This document shows, one piece after another, positions 60,408 to 64,000 of a stretch of 64,000 bases of DNA. This DNA comes from Oleispirillum sp963668495 (GTDB lineage: Bacteria > Pseudomonadota > Alphaproteobacteria > Rhodospirillales > Rhodospirillaceae). The notes beneath the pieces are model-generated. The model did not search any database. It had not been told where the DNA came from and was given only the letters and a program-made list of their open reading frames with translations. Position 1 is the stretch's first letter, and each line of letters begins with the position of its first letter. Made by a program: the position numbers and the translations under genes. The DNA is taken from the NCBI GenBank assembly GCA_963668495.1, contig OY764545.1, positions 2,542,001 through 2,606,000 of the forward strand, in the 5' to 3' direction.

Positions 60408-62887
60408 GCATGTTCTCCCTGCGAAGTCTCCGCAGTTATCGGCAACCGGATGACAAATACTGCGCCACCACCGGGTGCATCGTCCACCACCAATCGACCG
60501 CTATGCTTGTTTACAACAACGTCCATCGAGATAGCAAGCCCCTGCCCGGTCCCCTTACCGACGGCCTTCGTTGTAAAAAACGGATCAAAAATATGTTCGC
60601 GGATTTCCTGAGGCACCCCGGGGCCATTGTCGGCAATCCTGATTTCTATTTCTTCCCCTGCGCGTCGCGTCGATATGCGAATTGTACCTTTTTCAGGCCG
60701 TCCTTCCAATGCATGGGCTGCATTCACCAAAATATTCAAAAGCACCTGGTTAATCTCTGCGGGTAGGCACAAGATATGCGGCAAATCCGGATCCAGATCT
60801 TTTTCAATGACCGCGTTGTGTTTCCATTCATTCGTTGCAACCGTTAACGTACTTTCGATAGCGCGGTTAATATCGGTAACAACTTTCGATGCCCCACCGC
60901 CGGGATGGGAAAATTCCTTCATGGACCGCACAATCTTCGTCACGTGCTCAACCCCATCAAGGGACTGGCGCGCCGCATCCGGCAATTCTTCCATCAGGTA
61001 ATCTGCATCGGCGTCTTCAACTGCGTCCGCGACAGATTGTTGCACATCGGGCGGGACACCATCCTTGGACACAACCTCGTTGATTGAAGTGAGCATTTCT
61101 TTTAACGCCGCAAATGACTTATCGAAGAAACGAATGTTGTCACCGATGTACTGAATGGGCGTGTTGATCTCATGGGCAATCCCTGCGGCCAATTGCCCAA
61201 CGCTTGCCAAACGGGATGCCTGCAATGCCTCTTGCTGTGCATGTTTCAATGCTTCGATACTGCGGAAAGATGCAACGACAGAGGGAGCCCCCATCTCTTC
61301 ACTTGTGGCAGCACAGGCATAGGCTACGCTGATTTTCTTACCGGATGGCAACAGGCGGAATTGCCCATTTTCATCAACCAAAGTATCCCGGACAGCCAAG
61401 GCCCGGTGAACCGGCCCCTTGATAAACCGGGTATCAACCCCCTTAACAATCACCTGCATAACCGAATCAATATGCTGCCCCTTCAAGGTCCCTTCGGGGA
61501 CTTCCAGCAAACGGTGGGCCGAAGGATTGGCAAACAGAATTTCCCCATCCAAAGCCACCAACAAAACCCCTTCAAACAGGTTGGACGTCAGCCCCAGCAA
61601 ATAATTGCGACTGGCGACAAGTTCTTCCCGTGCTTTGATCAAGGCTGATACGTTACTGGAAGCCCCGCGATAGCCCAGAAACTCACCATCCGCATCGAAA
61701 TAGGGACGCCCACTTGACCGAACGTGAATTTCGTCACCGCCACCAGTTCGAACACGATAGTCCAAATTGCGGAAAGGTAAGTGTTGGGCACATTGACGCG
61801 CATACGCTACCCATCGACTGGCCTCTTCCTGATCCCTTGCCGGAAGAGAATACTCCAACCGTGTCATTCCGATCACCTGATCCGGGGTGCGGCCCGTCAC
61901 ATCATAAAACCGCTGCGATACCATCGTCAGCCGATCATCTTTATCTGTTTCCCAAAACCAATCCGATGCGGATTCCGCAATATCCAGCAACCTTTGTTCG
62001 CTGGCAGCAAGCTTTTCCACCTTCGCCTGCAAGGCCGCTTGAATTTCTTCTTCTTCTTGTTGATGCTTACGGGCCTGTTCGGAATATGCCTCCAGCCTGT
62101 CCCGGAAAACTGCAATGGCGGACATCATCATGCCCACTTCATCTTTTCGGTCTGTTGCCGGCACAGTACGGCATTGGCCGCCGTCAGCCAATTCCCGCAT
62201 AATGTCAACTACAGATTGGATTGGTCGGGAAATCGATCTGGCCGCCAGATACGTCATCAGGAAGGCAAGCCCGACCACCACAAACGCGACCAGCAAAAAC
62301 AATTGCAGGGTTTCCTGCTCTTCCTGCGCAGTAAGGCTTCTTAAATTTTTACGCGCCAATTCTTCATAGTTTTCCCATGCCGAAATGGACGTTTCAACAG
62401 CCATAAACTGTGCCGACAAGACTTCGAAAGCCTTTCGACCCGCATCTGGATCTTCTGCCAAAGACGATAACACCCGACGAGCCGCCTTCGAATAATGCCG
62501 GGCAGTCATACGTGCTTCTTCAATATAGGGGATTTCTGTATTGGCAATAAATTGGGCATCAAACTGCTCACGTGTCAGTTCGTCGATCTCGTTCAGTCTG
62601 ATGACAACATCTCTATCTGTCCAACGTGTGGATTGACCCTCGGTTTCATCACTTAAAGAAAGCAAATAGCGAAACAAAATGGAGTCCGCTTCGGTTATGG
62701 ACGCCCGAATACGGGAAAATACATACCCACGTTGAGAAAGAGCTTCAATTTGCTCTGAACGCAGTTGCTGTTTTTCTGAAATTACGCTGTATGACCAATA
62801 GGCAGAAGCTGCAAACACCCCAACGATAAGCACGGAGGGCAATAGCAACTTGGTAACCAATGGCCAATCACGGAATTTAAGGACCAT
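60404..62887 (-). CDS. Membrane PAS-containing sensor histidine kinase
   Basis: 827 residues. Membrane helix near the N-terminus, a ~160-residue helical periplasmic domain, a second helix ('LFLLVAFVVVGLAFLMTYLA'), HAMP ('DEVGMMMSAIAVFRD'), coiled coil, two PAS domains (about 300-430 and 435-560), then H-box 'GIAHEINTPIQYI' with His at about residue 581, N-box 'EINQVLLNILVNAAHAL', G1 'DNGPGVP' and G2 'GTGQGLAIS'. A complete HPK of the HWE-independent, NtrB/ZraS-like class. ATG at 62887 has AGGA upstream. It leads an operon with two unusual response regulators. Confidence 0.92.
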   Translation of the reverse strand: MVLKFRDWPLVTKLLLPSVLIVGVFAASAYWSYSVISEKQQLRSEQIEALSQRGYVFSRIRASITEADSILFRYLLSLSDETEGQSTRWTDRDVVIRLNEIDELTREQFDAQFIANTEIPYIEEARMTARHYSKAARRVLSSLAEDPDAGRKAFEVLSAQFMAVETSISAWENYEELARKNLRSLTAQEEQETLQLFLLVAFVVVGLAFLMTYLAARSISRPIQSVVDIMRELADGGQCRTVPATDRKDEVGMMMSAIAVFRDRLEAYSEQARKHQQEEEEIQAALQAKVEKLAASEQRLLDIAESASDWFWETDKDDRLTMVSQRFYDVTGRTPDQVIGMTRLEYSLPARDQEEASRWVAYARQCAQHLPFRNLDYRVRTGGGDEIHVRSSGRPYFDADGEFLGYRGASSNVSALIKAREELVASRNYLLGLTSNLFEGVLLVALDGEILFANPSAHRLLEVPEGTLKGQHIDSVMQVIVKGVDTRFIKGPVHRALAVRDTLVDENGQFRLLPSGKKISVAYACAATSEEMGAPSVVASFRSIEALKHAQQEALQASRLASVGQLAAGIAHEINTPIQYIGDNIRFFDKSFAALKEMLTSINEVVSKDGVPPDVQQSVADAVEDADADYLMEELPDAARQSLDGVEHVTKIVRSMKEFSHPGGGASKVVTDINRAIESTLTVATNEWKHNAVIEKDLDPDLPHILCLPAEINQVLLNILVNAAHALEGRPEKGTIRISTRRAGEEIEIRIADNGPGVPQEIREHIFDPFFTTKAVGKGTGQGLAISMDVVVNKHSGRLVVDDAPGGGAVFVIRLPITAETSQGEHA

Positions 62888-63204
62888 CCCTGAGCAATCC
62901 TGACATCGTTGACCTGACCTGTACGCAGGCAATGATTAAAGCGAACATCCCACACTGCAATTCCATTTACAAGAGTACGCTTTTTACAGCAAAAGAGCCA
63001 GAGTCGTTATGCCTTGAAACCAATCGTCGAATATTTTTCGGAAAAATTAAGACCACAGCGCAACCGGCAAATGATATAAGTGCCTATGCTACCTTTATGA
63101 AACAAGATGCTTTTTTACAGTCTCCGAAGACCTGCACAATTTGCTAAACTTGTATAAAATGGCACAATAGATTGCAGAATTTGCTTTGGAAGGGATGGAA
63201 AGTC
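62888..63204. other. Divergent intergenic region between two sensor genes
   Basis: 317 AT-rich bases between the kinase operon (minus) and the gene at 63205 (plus). It must hold both promoters. A TATAAA near 63154 could be a -10 for the plus-strand gene, but its -35 is poor. Nothing else is seen. Confidence 0.35.
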
Positions 63205-64000
63205 TTGGGGCCAATCACAAAAACGGGATTAAGTATCCGCACAAAACTGTGGCTGGCTTTCAGTTCCATAACGGCAACCACTTTGCTTGCCAGTTTTGTT
63301 GCCCTACACGGCTTTAACGTCGCCAGCACATCTATCCAATCATTTTCCACCAAAAGCATCCCGGTCATTCGCTCTCTTTCTCTTGTCGCAAAGCAAGGGC
63401 ATAAGCTGTTGGGCTCAATCCCCAACATGGTATTCGCCAAGTCACCAGAAACGCTGGAGGCGGCAATCATTCGGGTCGATACAGCCGAAGAAAACTTCCT
63501 GATCGCCCAACAAAATGTCCAAGATATTGTGGATATGTACGGGCAGGTTCCCCGCCAAGTTCAGATCAACCATCTGACCGCCAGAATTGCCGCCCACCTG
63601 CAAATTATTCAATCTGCGCTGATCTATCGCCAATCCATGCGCGATAAAGGCATGCTTTTGCTCCAGCAGCTGCGGACCAACCAGCAACTCCGTGCAAACA
63701 TTGATGGACAATCCGCCGCAGACTTTGCAGAGCAGATGTTTCGCACCCCGCTGGACAGAATTGGCGAAATGGATGCCATGCTTGACGCTGCTTTCGTCGG
63801 GGACGGTACCGGAGTTAAAGCCAGACTTGTTCATATTCGCGGCCTTCGTCATGCGGAACTGACCGCGACGAACCTTGCCAATCGGCAACTGGAACGAATC
63901 AGAGTTCTAGGCGGATTTCTGGATGTGGAAATCGACCGCCAGTTAGCCTATTGGCAAAGGTATGTGGATAATGAGTACGATGTTGTTAACGCAAGCCTGA
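63205..64000 (+). CDS. Sensor-type membrane protein, 3' end outside the window
   Basis: At least 265 codons, open to the window end. From a TTG at 63205 (AAGGGA nine bases upstream): 'LGPITKTGLSIRTKLWLAFS', a membrane helix ('ITATTLLASFVALHGFNVAS'), then a long helical periplasmic region. The layout resembles the input domain of TorS-like hybrid kinases or of chemoreceptors; the output domain is not visible, so I cannot choose. A shorter ATG frame at 63195 is out of phase. Confidence 0.65.
   Translation, partial: MGPITKTGLSIRTKLWLAFSSITATTLLASFVALHGFNVASTSIQSFSTKSIPVIRSLSLVAKQGHKLLGSIPNMVFAKSPETLEAAIIRVDTAEENFLIAQQNVQDIVDMYGQVPRQVQINHLTARIAAHLQIIQSALIYRQSMRDKGMLLLQQLRTNQQLRANIDGQSAADFAEQMFRTPLDRIGEMDAMLDAAFVGDGTGVKARLVHIRGLRHAELTATNLANRQLERIRVLGGFLDVEIDRQLAYWQRYVDNEYDVVNASL

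Noticed and set aside
1..64000. CRISPR arrays, rRNA operons and tRNA genes
   Set aside because: No regularly spaced repeats, no rRNA-like blocks and no convincing cloverleaf were found on reading both strands. A covariance search would be decisive.

Overview
The window looks like a chromosomal segment of a motile, free-living alphaproteobacterium, most likely of the Rhodospirillales. This is inference from gene content: a split three-gene proton-translocating transhydrogenase (PntAA/PntAB/PntB), the cell-cycle regulators TrcR (DUF1013) and GapR (DUF2312), DUF1192 and DUF465 small proteins, many chemoreceptors, and promoters of the CTTGAC-N17-CTATAT type. Base composition is moderate, except for an AT-rich gene at the left edge.

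Layout. (1) 1-2547 is an accessory strip: a HEPN-like gene whose 3' end runs into a frameshifted serine-recombinase remnant, then an orphan gene. (2) 2683-6543 holds two tandem dCACHE chemoreceptors; the first has lost the signalling tip that contacts CheA and CheW. (3) 6590-24506 is a podovirus (T7-like) element, almost all on the minus strand: regulator, portal, scaffold, capsid, tail tube A and B, core protein, two large unknown proteins, tail fibre, endolysin and holin, plus a repressor on the plus strand. Chemoreceptor genes flank it on both sides. I find no terminase, integrase or replication gene in it. Its regulator joins a phage-type helix-turn-helix to the sigma-70-binding part of the host cell-cycle factor GcrA. 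Two non-structural cargo genes sit between scaffold and capsid.

(4) 24588-46541 is conserved chromosome. It holds a third chemoreceptor, a cold-shock protein, PhoH, YjbQ, the EF-P module (epmA, epmB, efp), suhB, an OmpA-like/MotA-like/MotB-like envelope operon, rpmE, a class III nucleotide cyclase, a small heat-shock protein with a possible RNA thermometer, a quinone reductase, trcR, ubiX, phosphofructokinase and purEK. (5) 46542-58005 carries a DedA protein, rpsU (apparently starting at an ATA codon), the pnt operon, oligoendopeptidase F, gapR, a response regulator, psiE, and a heavy-metal P-type ATPase with its divergent MerR regulator. (6) 58018-64000 is a signalling operon: a PAS histidine kinase, a response regulator whose acceptor Asp is Asn with an HDOD domain, and a response regulator with a fully degenerate HD-GYP domain. 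A divergent sensor-like gene is cut by the window end.

The strongest leads are the packaging-less podoviral element under a GcrA-like switch, the tip-less chemoreceptor, the ATA start of rpsU, and the HDOD/degenerate HD-GYP regulator pair. All family assignments come from reading motifs; no database search was run.
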